Origin: Limosilactobacillus sp. WILCCON 0051
GTDB lineage: Bacteria; Bacillota; Bacilli; Lactobacillales; Lactobacillaceae
Length of the DNA stretch: 64,000 nucleotides
Direction: 5' to 3'
NCBI RefSeq assembly: GCF_039955095.1
Contig: NZ_CP154878.1
Span: 1,116,001-1,180,000, forward strand
Of this stretch, positions 8,001 to 14,855 are shown one piece after another (positions within the stretch are counted from its first letter, which is position 1; each line of letters starts with the position of its first letter). The notes beneath the pieces are model-generated. The model saw only the letters and a program-made list of their open reading frames with translations, had not been told where the DNA came from and ran no database searches. A program made the position numbers and the translations under genes.

Positions 8001-9237
8001 GCAGCGGTCCGGTCGTCTGCGCATTTTCAGGCGTACGCAGGAAAACTGCGGCATCGCCATTGGCCGTAATCTCGACCCAGTCGGTACCTACTGATTGAGT
8101 CACGATCTTTTTAGAAGAATTGCCAATCAGCTGAATTGAAACGCTGCCTGAGTAGCCGTTGTCAATGCGCCGAATCTTGATCGTAGCGCCATCCGACAGT
8201 ACCATGCCTAGTGACTGCCGATCATGGTAGGTTCCCATATAGCGGCCTTCCTTGTTGGTCTGCGTAATGCTGGCATCAGGCGACAGTACGAAGCCTTGGT
8301 AGGTCATGGTCTGGCCAACGTTAATGCTGTTGGTGGTATTGGCAAGCAGTGCTTTAGCTTGATCCAGGCGTGCCTGCAGCAGTGCCCTTTGTTCGGTCGT
8401 TAAATCAGCCTGCTGGTTATCAAGCTGATTCTGCAGGGTCGCAACGTCGCTGGCTGATGCGCCAAAAGCCAGCGCGCCATTATCAATCAGCTGTTTGGTC
8501 TTGGCATCCAGATAGGCATAGTCGCTGATGTTTTTTAACGAAAGATTATTGGCCACGACAAAAACGAAGCGGCTCAAATCACCCAAAGCCGAGGTCTTCA
8601 TCGTGGCGTCGTCATTGGTGGTGTAGCGCGTCTTGGCTTCTGCATGCTCAATGCTTAAGATATCGCCGGCCTGAAGCTGCAGCGTTTGCTTGAATCGATA
8701 GCTCTGATCGCCGATAAAGGTTTGATCAAAAAGCGTTTCTGAGCCGCGGCTGACCGTAATGCGAGCATATTGAGCATTTGGAAAGTAGCTGTGCGGCTGA
8801 CCGCTGGCATTGATCGATAATTCACCGGCTGGCTGGGCAGTCTGATCAGCATTGTAGTAATCGACTTGAGCAAAAGTGTAGTTTCCAAGTCCCTTTAACG
8901 TCCAGCTGGCATCGGACTGGGTTACGTTGCCGGTATCCGGTGTCGTGACCTCAGTCAAGACGTCGGCTGAGGAACTGGTGCTCTGCTCGCTGGCGGCTGA
9001 CGAGGTAGAGTCGCTGAGGCTAGCGGCATCATCGGCGACCGCGCTGCTTGCGGCGTTCGTTTGTGCGGTGCTGTTTAAGACAACGGTATTGCTGACGGTT
9101 GTGCTCACGGCGGCAGCTGCCGTATTTTCAGCAGTGTCAGCCTTGATTTCATGATCGTTGAAAATCAGGCTGGTGGTTGCCGTTAGAAGCGCAAAACTGG
9201 ACAGCATTATGTATTTTGGCAATCTTGGTGTCTGCAT
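5005..9237 (-). CDS. LPQTG-anchored M60-type (mucin-degrading class) zinc metalloprotease, 1410 aa
   Basis: A short signal peptide (basic MQTPRLPK, then a hydrophobic core) is followed by a Ser/Ala/Thr-rich linker. Two related beta domains (~residues 108-230 and ~900-1010; both contain a ...NxxYxxVTV...F.....AGDIL pattern) resemble the mucin/carbohydrate-binding module that accompanies M60 peptidases. The peptidase carries HEIGHGYE at ~545, matching HExxH zinc ligands plus a downstream Glu. A bacterial Ig-like domain (~1015-1095), a MucBP-like domain (~1100-1165), about four ~47-residue Asp/Ser/Pro/Gly-rich repeats, LPQTG, a membrane helix and KRLKRD complete it. The inferred role is binding and cleavage of mucin-type O-glycoproteins at the cell surface. 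AAGGGGAAAA lies before the ATG. Monocistronic. Confidence 0.88.
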   Translation of the reverse strand: MQTPRLPKYIMLSSFALLTATTSLIFNDHEIKADTAENTAAAAVSTTVSNTVVLNSTAQTNAASSAVADDAASLSDSTSSAASEQSTSSSADVLTEVTTPDTGNVTQSDASWTLKGLGNYTFAQVDYYNADQTAQPAGELSINASGQPHSYFPNAQYARITVSRGSETLFDQTFIGDQSYRFKQTLQLQAGDILSIEHAEAKTRYTTNDDATMKTSALGDLSRFVFVVANNLSLKNISDYAYLDAKTKQLIDNGALAFGASASDVATLQNQLDNQQADLTTEQRALLQARLDQAKALLANTTNSINVGQTMTYQGFVLSPDASITQTNKEGRYMGTYHDRQSLGMVLSDGATIKIRRIDNGYSGSVSIQLIGNSSKKIVTQSVGTDWVEITANGDAAVFLRTPENAQTTGPLLEYELVSGTAKELPVFTADSDQAAVLKQWDQSKAAFALMDANNIEILIPYQDIKTVKNTDMNSLIDQYDNQVFKLYDELTGIPTNTVRDQPVKGRYFAFADQDGIGAAYWSVNYTAANSSSIASYLTINWLPLHEIGHGYEVPASDMYIIDSFNNIYGTLYQSQFNSNFTTGSWIFGTSKDSIVQSVVDSVLTKKQSWADLGYRERLVLWMNLAYNLKGTDAFEYFNIDHRTNAVAGKTVNQIGKDWISVYAQHYQLNVTPFFETMGVSVDDVTALNSLNYPAVAMLTQVVPDDQLTAVMQKLGWDQDFLKSKVALITNEQLAQTGLTSHIVLNLTNADKLIGSSIKLMNGTQTIATIPVTSSTVDLGTLANGIYTLTTDNPNVKLTDQYLYVKEDATVNEAVASSSQILPSIASLFTDDTYQKLADTATVELINNARSMLDDLQNETIKNANEQLLERAASQIDQWEFNGYGGSFASYRYLNNDGTLLATFTNRQPNTNYGANTYVTVTVTDANGNQTYQKIFYGNVAETAGTTEIKLNAGDILTFDTHDGMQLVAPESLKGSNSRKFVYEVTKNLHLRLAGTNSQPIITAPAKVTIKQGSTFDPLADVTATDADDGTITLTAANVAGTVDVNTPGTYSITYTVTDSDGALSEPVTTIVTVEAVKTQITINYVADDQNETLVASQTLTGDIGTTQSYTISIPENYELVGSNLPADGLLIFNKLPITYTIHLKTAVKASDTPADPGSNTPSDSGSQSAALPGDTPADSNNSTADTPSVPDSSSSADTPADPGSNTPSDSGSQSAALPGDTPADSNGSTADKPSVPDSSSSAADTPADPGSNTPSDSGSQSAALPGDTPADSNGSTADKPSVPDSNSSANTPADPGSNTSSDSGSQSAALPGDTPADSNGSTADKPSVPNSSSSAADTPSPLVITDNSTNPIVAIDQISAASTSNQPANQATANQQLPQTGNKNSALLGLGLSALAAMLGIGGKRLKRD
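5218..5795 (-). repeat. ~140-bp tandem repeats encoding the wall-spanning stalk
   Basis: About four near-identical units, each with codons for GDTPADSN, SVPDSSSS, ADTPADPGSN and SGSQSAALP. Differences are mostly single bases, so the array is young and likely to vary in copy number between strains, altering stalk length of the metalloprotease. The high Asp/Ser/Pro content is typical of sortase-protein stalks. Confidence 0.9.
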
Positions 9238-9445
9238 TGAAGTTTTCCCCTTATATTAAAATACTGAATTTTGAATGCGGCACTGATCATTAAGAAAAGC
9301 CTAATGAATCCCGCATTGATTATACATTACAAAAGGGGCCGATTCCCAACGAAATGGCTGAAACCAAGAAGTTGCATCAGAAGAATACTAAAAGAACACT
9401 TAGTTGGCTAATAATTATTTACCGCCCGCTGCTGATGGTTAATAC

Positions 9446-9483
9446 AAAAAAACAGCAACGTCGCTTCAGACGCTGCTGTTTTG
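9446..9483 (-). terminator. Terminator of tRNA-Asn
   Basis: Read on the minus strand, AACAGCAGCGTC and GACGTTGCTGTT form a stem followed by a T run, directly downstream of tRNA-Asn. Confidence 0.8.
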
Positions 9484-9487
9484 ATTA

Positions 9488-9560
9488 CTCCGGCAGTCAG
9501 ACTCGAACTGACGACAACCTGATTAACAGTCAGGTGCTCTACCAACTGAGCTATGCCGGA
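9488..9560 (-). tRNA. tRNA-Asn (GTT)
   Basis: 73 nt cloverleaf: acceptor TCCGGCA / TGCCGGA with discriminator G, D arm GCTC...GAGC, anticodon loop CTGTTAA (GTT), T arm with TTCGAGT. CCA is not encoded. A solitary tRNA gene with its own terminator. Confidence 0.95.
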
Positions 9561-9926
9561 ATGACTTAACAAATAAGTACTTAATTATATTAACACATAA
9601 TTTAGAAAATGCCAGTAAAAATCAGAAAAAAGTCAAAATTTTTTTAAAAGGCTAATTAAATCCGACTAACCAGCACTGTTAGCATTGTTTGGCAGTGCAG
9701 CAACAGCAAGCATTTCTGCTGACAGGCACCACCAATATCAAGGATGCTAAACACATCGCATGACTAAAGCAGGCGCTATCATACTAGGTACCTAGGATAA
9801 AAACCGGATCATAGAACTGCAGGTCGGTATCAGCATCAAAAACAATTATTCTTCACAAACTTTGTTAAACTTGAATTGTTAGTAAAAAGTCAACAATGTC
9901 AATCGATAATCAACATCCAGTATCGT
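9561..9926. other. Non-coding interval between tRNA-Asn and the dehydrogenase gene
   Basis: No credible ORF or repeat was seen. The interval is AT-rich with an A-rich stretch around 9630-9655. The last part leads into the promoter/cre region of the gene at 10009. Confidence 0.6.
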
Positions 9927-9964
9927 TTGAAACGCTTTCAAAAATTCACAAGTGGGTTTATAAT
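9927..9964 (+). promoter_or_regulatory. Promoter overlapped by a cre-like palindrome
   Basis: TTGAAACGCTTTCAA (9927-9941) is a cre-like dyad one base shorter than the canonical CcpA box. It overlaps a -35-like TTTCAA (9936-9941), which is 17 bp from a perfect TATAAT (9959-9964). Carbon catabolite control of the downstream dehydrogenase is a reasonable inference. Confidence 0.6.
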
Positions 9965-10008
9965 AAAAATACATTTTGAACTATCAAAAGAAGGCGAGGT
10001 TGTTAATT

Positions 10009-10890
10009 ATGTCAATTAAAAACGTAACGATTGCCGGTGCCGGAACGCTGGGCAGTCAGATTGCCTATCAAAGTGCGCTGTGCGGCTATCAGGTTCGCAT
10101 CTGGAATCCGCATCCAGAACGGGCCGAAAAACGAATTGCGGCGCTGCGGCCATTTTATAAGCATGACCTAAAGCTGACCGATGAACAGTTTGATGCCGGT
10201 TTGAAAAATATCGTTTCGATTACCAATGATTGGGAAACGTCATTTAAGGATGCCGATCTGGTAATTGAAGCCGTACCAGAAAATCTGGACATGAAAAAGG
10301 ATTTCTACGCACAGCTCTGCTCGGTCCTGCCAAAAGAAGCAATCATTGCCAGCAATTCATCGACCTACGTGCCAAGTCAGCTGGTCCAACTGGTCGATCG
10401 GCCGGAAAAGTTCCTGCATCTGCACTTTGCCAACCATATCTGGGTCTTCAATACGGCTGAGATCGTTGGCAATGCCAAGACCGATCCCGCAGTAATTCAA
10501 GAAGTCGTGGCTTTTGCCAAGGGAATCAAGATGCTGCCGATCGTTTTGAAAAAAGAACAGCACGGCTACATCATGAACGCGCTGTCCGTACCATTCTTAA
10601 ACGCAGCGCTGGGCCTTTGGGGAAAGGGCGTGGCTGACCCGATCACGATTGACAAGGACTGGATGAATTCAACCGGTTCGCCAATGGGACCATTTATGTC
10701 AATGGACGTGATTGGGCTGCGGACGGTTTGGGCAATTTTCAGTTCTCATGCTGATACGCCAGAGCAAAAAGCAATCGCCGACAAGCTGAAGGCCATGATC
10801 GATGCCGGTCACTATGGCGTCGAGGCCGGTGAAGGATTTTATACCTACCCGCACCCGGCTTATGAGGATCCCAACTTCTTAAAAGAATAA
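10009..10890 (+). CDS. 3-hydroxyacyl-CoA dehydrogenase family NAD-dependent oxidoreductase (293 aa)
   Basis: The N-terminal Rossmann fold contains GAGTLG at ~residues 10-15 for NAD binding. The catalytic Ser (ASNSSTY, ~115) and His (LHFANHIW, ~138) regions and an all-helical C-terminal dimerisation domain follow, as in 3-hydroxybutyryl-CoA dehydrogenases. Length ~290 aa is normal for the single-domain family. No fatty acid oxidation genes are nearby and lactobacilli lack beta-oxidation, so the natural substrate may be a different 3-hydroxy acid. The ATG at 10009 is 8 bp after AAGGCGAGGT; the upstream in-frame TTG lacks a ribosome binding site. It is transcribed alone, from a promoter overlapped by a cre-like box, and ends at a terminator at 10896-10947. 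Confidence 0.85.
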   Translation: MSIKNVTIAGAGTLGSQIAYQSALCGYQVRIWNPHPERAEKRIAALRPFYKHDLKLTDEQFDAGLKNIVSITNDWETSFKDADLVIEAVPENLDMKKDFYAQLCSVLPKEAIIASNSSTYVPSQLVQLVDRPEKFLHLHFANHIWVFNTAEIVGNAKTDPAVIQEVVAFAKGIKMLPIVLKKEQHGYIMNALSVPFLNAALGLWGKGVADPITIDKDWMNSTGSPMGPFMSMDVIGLRTVWAIFSSHADTPEQKAIADKLKAMIDAGHYGVEAGEGFYTYPHPAYEDPNFLKE

Positions 10891-10895
10891 ATCTG

Positions 10896-10947
10896 TAAAA
10901 AACAGCGCGATACCAGGCCTTTTAAAGCTTGATGCCGCGCTGTTTTA
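10896..10947 (+). terminator. Terminator of the dehydrogenase gene
   Basis: Stem AAAACAGCGCG / CGCGCTGTTTT with an internal loop, followed by a T-rich tract; likely to function in both directions. Confidence 0.8.
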
Positions 10948-11152
10948 ATTAATTCTAGCCGGAAATCCCGTGACTTTAGTCGATGGCGGCTGACGCGGGG
11001 CTCTGATTGGCAAGTGGGTGGCAGCTGTCAGGAGATTTTATCAAAAGTGGCATGAATTGATAAATAGATGACGTGTTTCGATGTTTATTATGGCAGGATA
11101 GGCGTGTATCATATAGTCATTCACTAAACGTTAAGCAAAGGCGGAGATTTAA

Positions 11153-12160
11153 ATGAACTATTTTTTGATTGACGGCCGCTATGACGATCTCTTGCGGCAC
11201 TATGGCTTGGATCCTCAGGCTGTTTTGCGCCAGGCAGAGCTGCCGGCAGACACTTTGAATCATGACCCGATCAGCATGAAAGAGGAACAGTACTATCGCT
11301 TTATGCAGGCGATTGATGAATTAAAGACAACGGATGATCTGGCAGTAAAGATGGCGACGGCAGACCAGATTGAGACTTTTTCACCGCCGATTTTTGCCGC
11401 CTACTGCAGTCATAATGGCGAACAGTGCATTAAAAGGCTGGCTGAATATAAAAAATTGATCGGTCCGATGACTTATCAGATCACGTCATCAGCCGATCAA
11501 GTTACGGTTGAGCTGCTGCCTGGGGATGCCAGCTTAAAGATTCCCGCGTTTTTGGCGGTCGCGGAATGGGCCTTTTTAATCGGTCTTTTAAGGCGTGCGA
11601 CAAAGCAGGAAGTAACGCCGGTCAAAGTGGTCTTAAACTCCGCTAAAGCTGATCCTGCCTTAGCTGCGTTGGCAGGAATCAAGCTTGAATCAGGCAGCAC
11701 CAATCAGATCAGTTTTTCCAAAGCAGACCTGCAGCGGCCGTTTATCAGCTACAATGCGGCGATGTGGAACTATTTTGAGCCAGAGCTGACCAAACGCCTG
11801 GCCGACCTTGAAATTGATGACTCCGCCTCGGCCCGGGTGCGCAGTGCTTTAGCTGAACTGCTGCCGAGCGGTGAAACGACGATTGATGACGTTGCCCGTG
11901 AGCTGGGAATCTCCAAGCGAACTCTGCAGCGCAAGCTCAAAGAAGAAAAGACGACTTTTCAAAAACAGCTTAACAGTACGCGAGAAAACTTAGCCGTGCA
12001 TTATTTAAGCAACACCGACATTACCACGAACGAGATCGCGTTTCTGCTTGGCTATCAGGAACTGAACTCATTTTTAAGAGCCTTTTCGCTGTGGACCGGC
12101 AAAACCGTCTCAGAGTATCGCCGTCAGCACCAGGATCAGCCGAAAGCAAATCGCGGCTAG
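11153..12160 (+). CDS. AraC-family transcriptional regulator (335 aa)
   Basis: The C-terminal ~100 residues contain the double helix-turn-helix of AraC proteins: TTIDDVARELGISKRTLQRKL at ~241-261 and ITTNEIAFLLGYQELNSFLRAF at ~290-311. The N-terminal ~200 residues resemble the ligand-binding domain of OruR/ArgR-type AraC proteins (Arabinose_bd type) rather than a cupin. The ATG at 11153 follows GGCGGAG. It is monocistronic, with a 260-bp upstream region that probably carries its own promoter. Its targets are unknown; the nearest candidates are the upstream dehydrogenase gene and the convergent Fe-S-type gene. The stop codon overlaps that of the convergent gene at 12157. Confidence 0.88.
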   Translation: MNYFLIDGRYDDLLRHYGLDPQAVLRQAELPADTLNHDPISMKEEQYYRFMQAIDELKTTDDLAVKMATADQIETFSPPIFAAYCSHNGEQCIKRLAEYKKLIGPMTYQITSSADQVTVELLPGDASLKIPAFLAVAEWAFLIGLLRRATKQEVTPVKVVLNSAKADPALAALAGIKLESGSTNQISFSKADLQRPFISYNAAMWNYFEPELTKRLADLEIDDSASARVRSALAELLPSGETTIDDVARELGISKRTLQRKLKEEKTTFQKQLNSTRENLAVHYLSNTDITTNEIAFLLGYQELNSFLRAFSLWTGKTVSEYRRQHQDQPKANRG

Positions 12161-12549
12161 CAGTCGTGGGCACCATTAAATGCTGATTCAGTACGAAAGC
12201 CTTCCTGCAGATCCAAAAACTCCAGGTTGTCCGTCATCGTGCGCTGCTCACTGACCAAAGGCATCGTGAAATAAGTTTGATTGAAGCGGACCTCCATTTT
12301 CTCATCCAGCTGCGGCGCCGTGTAGTCCTTATACCAGACTGGTCCCAGATTTGAGGAAAGCTGGGCGTTAAAATCAGGCAGCTTGGCGTCTTTTCTTACA
12401 ATGATCAGCTTGAAATTGGCATCCAAAGAGCAGTTGCCCAGTTTTGAAAACGGTCCGACGCCATCGTCAAAATCCAGAATCAGTTTGGAATCAGGCTGCA
12501 GGTATTTTTGCAGTCGCTGCTGAGCTTGAGGGGTAAAGGTAAGTTTCAT
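12157..12549 (-). CDS. HesB/IscA-like (YqkB-type) iron-sulfur biosynthesis family protein (130 aa)
   Basis: Compact beta-rich protein of the size and pattern of lactobacillar proteins annotated as iron-sulfur cluster biosynthesis family. The opening MKLTFTPQAQQRLQKYL and central LILDFDDGVG are characteristic. The conserved cysteines of true IscA scaffolds are largely missing; only GNCSLDAN and the terminal HDC remain, so cluster binding is doubtful. It is convergent with, and overlaps by a few bases, the AraC gene. Role inferred from family resemblance only. Confidence 0.65.
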   Translation of the reverse strand: MKLTFTPQAQQRLQKYLQPDSKLILDFDDGVGPFSKLGNCSLDANFKLIIVRKDAKLPDFNAQLSSNLGPVWYKDYTAPQLDEKMEVRFNQTYFTMPLVSEQRTMTDNLEFLDLQEGFRTESAFNGAHDC

Positions 12550-12628
12550 GATTAGAACCTCGCTTTTGATTTTTTATCAGTTTATACTTATTTTTAGTAA
12601 GTGTAAATTCTAATGCTCAGCGGCAGTT

Positions 12629-12669
12629 AAAAAGTCCCCGTCCCAAAATAATGGAACGAGGACTTTTTT
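12629..12669. terminator. Bidirectional terminator
   Basis: AAAAAGTCC...GGACTTTTTT with an internal CGTCC/GGAACG extension. The stem overlaps the stop codon of the membrane protein gene on the minus strand (TTA at 12668). Confidence 0.8.
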
Positions 12670-12967
12670 AAAACGAGCTGCGAATCGTAATCAAGATCGT
12701 GGTCATTAATGCCAGAATCATAAAGCCTTCTGAAAAAACGTTGGCCAACAGCGCGCAGGTACAATTGATAAAAAACAGTCCCAAGCTGGCAGCGAAGGCC
12801 ACGAATCCCATCGTGAGCAGTGCCCGCTCATGATTGACCAGTTTTTGACAGTGTTTTAGACTGCGGGCAGGCAGCTGGCGCCGGACAAAAAAGATAATGG
12901 TACTGGCTAAGACAAGTGTCGCGATGCAAAGGACGTAAGACAAAAGAATAGTAGATGGCGACTTCAT
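12668..12967 (-). CDS. Small membrane protein (99 aa), unknown function
   Basis: Three hydrophobic segments are visible (~residues 7-28, 50-70, 72-93), joined by a basic/His-containing loop (RRQLPARSLKHCQKLVNHE). I recognise no family. The ATG at 12967 lacks a clear Shine-Dalgarno, which lowers confidence in the exact start, but the hydrophobic pattern and the terminator abutting the stop support a real gene. Confidence 0.6.
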   Translation of the reverse strand: MKSPSTILLSYVLCIATLVLASTIIFFVRRQLPARSLKHCQKLVNHERALLTMGFVAFAASLGLFFINCTCALLANVFSEGFMILALMTTILITIRSSF

Positions 12968-13495
12968 TTAAAAATAGGTCTGCGCCACGCCTGAGCATGG
13001 TGGTCCTTTCCTTGAAAGATTTGCCGCTATCTTAGCAGAAAATGCCTTAAACCACAAATTTGAAGAAATCATGAAGTTCGGATCTGGTAAAGACAACTGA
13101 CCGATAATTAGCGGAATTGACAAAAAAATAATGGTCAACTAGGGCAAAATGACGGTTGGCAAGGGTTGTTGACGGGAATAAATAGACAGTACCGAGCTGA
13201 AAAAACAATGATATCTGAAAAAAACTTCATAAGTAAATTGATTGCTGAAACGAAAAGCGGCTGGGGCAGTTGATAATAAAATAGTCCATTTTTAAATGAC
13301 TTAGCCAGAAACGCTCATTATCTAAAACTTGGATGCGGATCCAAAAATATCAGCCGCAGCTGGCTTGACTAAAGAAATCAAAATTGAATTTGCACAACGC
13401 GTTTGCTTATGATATTTTCGTGAAAACTCGCCAACTGGCTGCAATTGATCTGACAGCGACGTTTGTTCAGCAGGTGGCAGTAAAAGAGGGATATC
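12968..13495. other. Non-coding interval
   Basis: 528 bp with no convincing ORF, containing the promoter regions of the flanking divergent genes. The reading frame at 13322-13510 on the minus strand has no ribosome binding site and was not called. Confidence 0.5.
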
Positions 13496-13885
13496 GTGAG
13501 TAAGCGTCAATTTAGGCTGATTAATTCAATCAGTCATCGTTATTTGACTATTGATGACCATATCTTAAGAACAGTTGATCAAGAACAGGCCCTGATCGTC
13601 AGCGAGGCAGTTGGGCGGCAGCTGTTAAAAAAGATCAATCGGATTGCTGAGGCTTTGGCACAGGCCAATGGGACGACTTTTAACGAATATCGGCTGGAAG
13701 AAGCACCGCTGGCCACGATCAGACTGAGCAGCGAGGATCTGGATGCCTTGATCGAAACGGCTCAGCTGCTGGGCTGCTCTTATGAAAAAGCGGCGACTCG
13801 AATCAAGCATCAAAAAATCAAGCAGGCTGATCAAATGGCGATGCATCAGTATTATGGCCTGTCAATTCCGCATAAGATTCGGTAG
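13496..13885 (+). CDS. Hypothetical protein (129 aa)
   Basis: GTG start with AAAAGAGGG 5 bp upstream. The product is soluble, mostly helical and charged, with no recognised motif (opens MSKRQFRLINSISHRYLTI, ends with a basic YYGLSIPHKIR). It may be expressed from its own promoter. It is followed after 10 bp by the cre/promoter of the next gene, so it is not obviously in an operon with it. Confidence 0.6.
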   Translation: MSKRQFRLINSISHRYLTIDDHILRTVDQEQALIVSEAVGRQLLKKINRIAEALAQANGTTFNEYRLEEAPLATIRLSSEDLDALIETAQLLGCSYEKAATRIKHQKIKQADQMAMHQYYGLSIPHKIR

Positions 13886-13894
13886 CAAATAGAC

Positions 13895-13923
13895 TTGAAA
13901 GCGTTTCTTTGAGAAGATATACT
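13895..13923 (+). promoter_or_regulatory. Promoter with overlapping cre box for the DDAH-like gene
   Basis: TTGAAA (13895-13900), 17-bp spacer, TATACT (13918-13923): a strong sigma-A promoter. TGAAAGCGTTTCTT (13896-13909) overlaps the -35 and matches the CcpA cre consensus except for one position, so glucose repression is expected. Confidence 0.75.
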
Positions 13924-13967
13924 TGGCTTACCGAACGCATTGCATTATTTGGAAAGAAGGAATGATC

Positions 13968-14747
13968 ATGCTATTTGATAAGGCAATTGTCAGAACGCCA
14001 GGCAAGTCAGTCGTGGATGGAATTGACGACTATGCTGATGCTGGCAAGCCAAGCTATGAAAAAGCAGTGGCTGAACACCATGCCTATGTTGAGCTGCTCA
14101 AAAAGCTGGGGATCGCGGTCACGGTTCTCGAGCCTTTAGAGCAGTTTCCAGACTCATGTTTCGTTGAGGATCCGGCCGTTGTCTTTGATGATTTTGCGGT
14201 CGTTACCAATCCAGCCCGCAGTACGCGACAAAAAGAACGTGAATTCATCCGCCCAGTCCTTGATCAGTTCTTTGAGCATGACCGGATTTTTGAGATTACC
14301 GCTCCAGGAACTCTGGAAGGCGGGGATGTCATGCCAGTTGATGATGATCTGATCTACGTGGGGCTTTCGGCACGGACCAATCAAGCCGGTATTGATCAGT
14401 TTGCCAAGATTGCGGCTCGCTTTGGCAAGACGGTCAAGGCGGTGCCAGTTGAACAGGTTCTGCACCTAAAGACTGGGACGACCTATCTGGGAGACAACAA
14501 GCTGCTGGTGGCCGGCGAATATATCGACAGTCCCTACTTTAAGGATTTTGATCAGCTTAAGGTTCCTGCCGGCGAGGACTACGCGGTCAACTGTATCAAT
14601 ACTGGCAATGGCGTGATGATGCCGGCCGGTTTTTCTGGCGTCCACCAGCTGTTGGCTGAGAACGGCTTTAAGGTTTACGAAACTGACATGTCGGAATTTG
14701 CCAAGATCGATGGGGGCCTGACCTGCCTATCACTGCGGTTTCGCTAA
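13968..14747 (+). CDS. Dimethylarginine dimethylaminohydrolase-like / arginine-deiminase-fold hydrolase (259 aa)
   Basis: Pentein-fold guanidine-modifying hydrolase. Landmarks: PDSCFVEDPAV (~residues 61-71, substrate Asp/Glu), EGGDVM (~110-115), HLKTGTTYLG (~163-172, catalytic His) and the terminal DGGLTCLSLRF with the nucleophilic Cys. This pattern is closest to DDAH rather than to canonical ArcA (~410 aa), so it probably hydrolyses methylated arginine or a related guanidine to citrulline-type products. The exact substrate is inferred. The ATG at 13968 follows AAAGAAGGA by 7 bp. The promoter overlaps a cre box, suggesting use when sugar is limiting. The YfcC transporter at 18032, also preceded by a cre box, could be functionally linked. 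Confidence 0.82.
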   Translation: MLFDKAIVRTPGKSVVDGIDDYADAGKPSYEKAVAEHHAYVELLKKLGIAVTVLEPLEQFPDSCFVEDPAVVFDDFAVVTNPARSTRQKEREFIRPVLDQFFEHDRIFEITAPGTLEGGDVMPVDDDLIYVGLSARTNQAGIDQFAKIAARFGKTVKAVPVEQVLHLKTGTTYLGDNKLLVAGEYIDSPYFKDFDQLKVPAGEDYAVNCINTGNGVMMPAGFSGVHQLLAENGFKVYETDMSEFAKIDGGLTCLSLRFR

Positions 14748-14804
14748 CAGTTAAAGACAGCCGCGGTTCTCACCACGACGCCCGAGAATTTATTGACCTA
14801 AAAA

Positions 14805-14848
14805 CAAAAACAGCGCGGGATCACAGATTCGGCGCTGTTTTATTTTTG
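14805..14848. terminator. Bidirectional terminator between convergent genes
   Basis: AAAACAGCGC / GCGCTGTTTT stem flanked by A- and T-rich tracts, between the DDAH-like gene and the MocR gene. Confidence 0.75.
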
Positions 14849-14855
14849 AAGTGAT

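Noticed and set aside
9354-9569. 71-codon frame antisense to tRNA-Asn
   Set aside because: It runs through the tRNA and its terminator; no ribosome binding site.
13322-13510. 62-codon minus-strand frame
   Set aside because: No ribosome binding site, and it overlaps the promoter and start of the gene at 13496.
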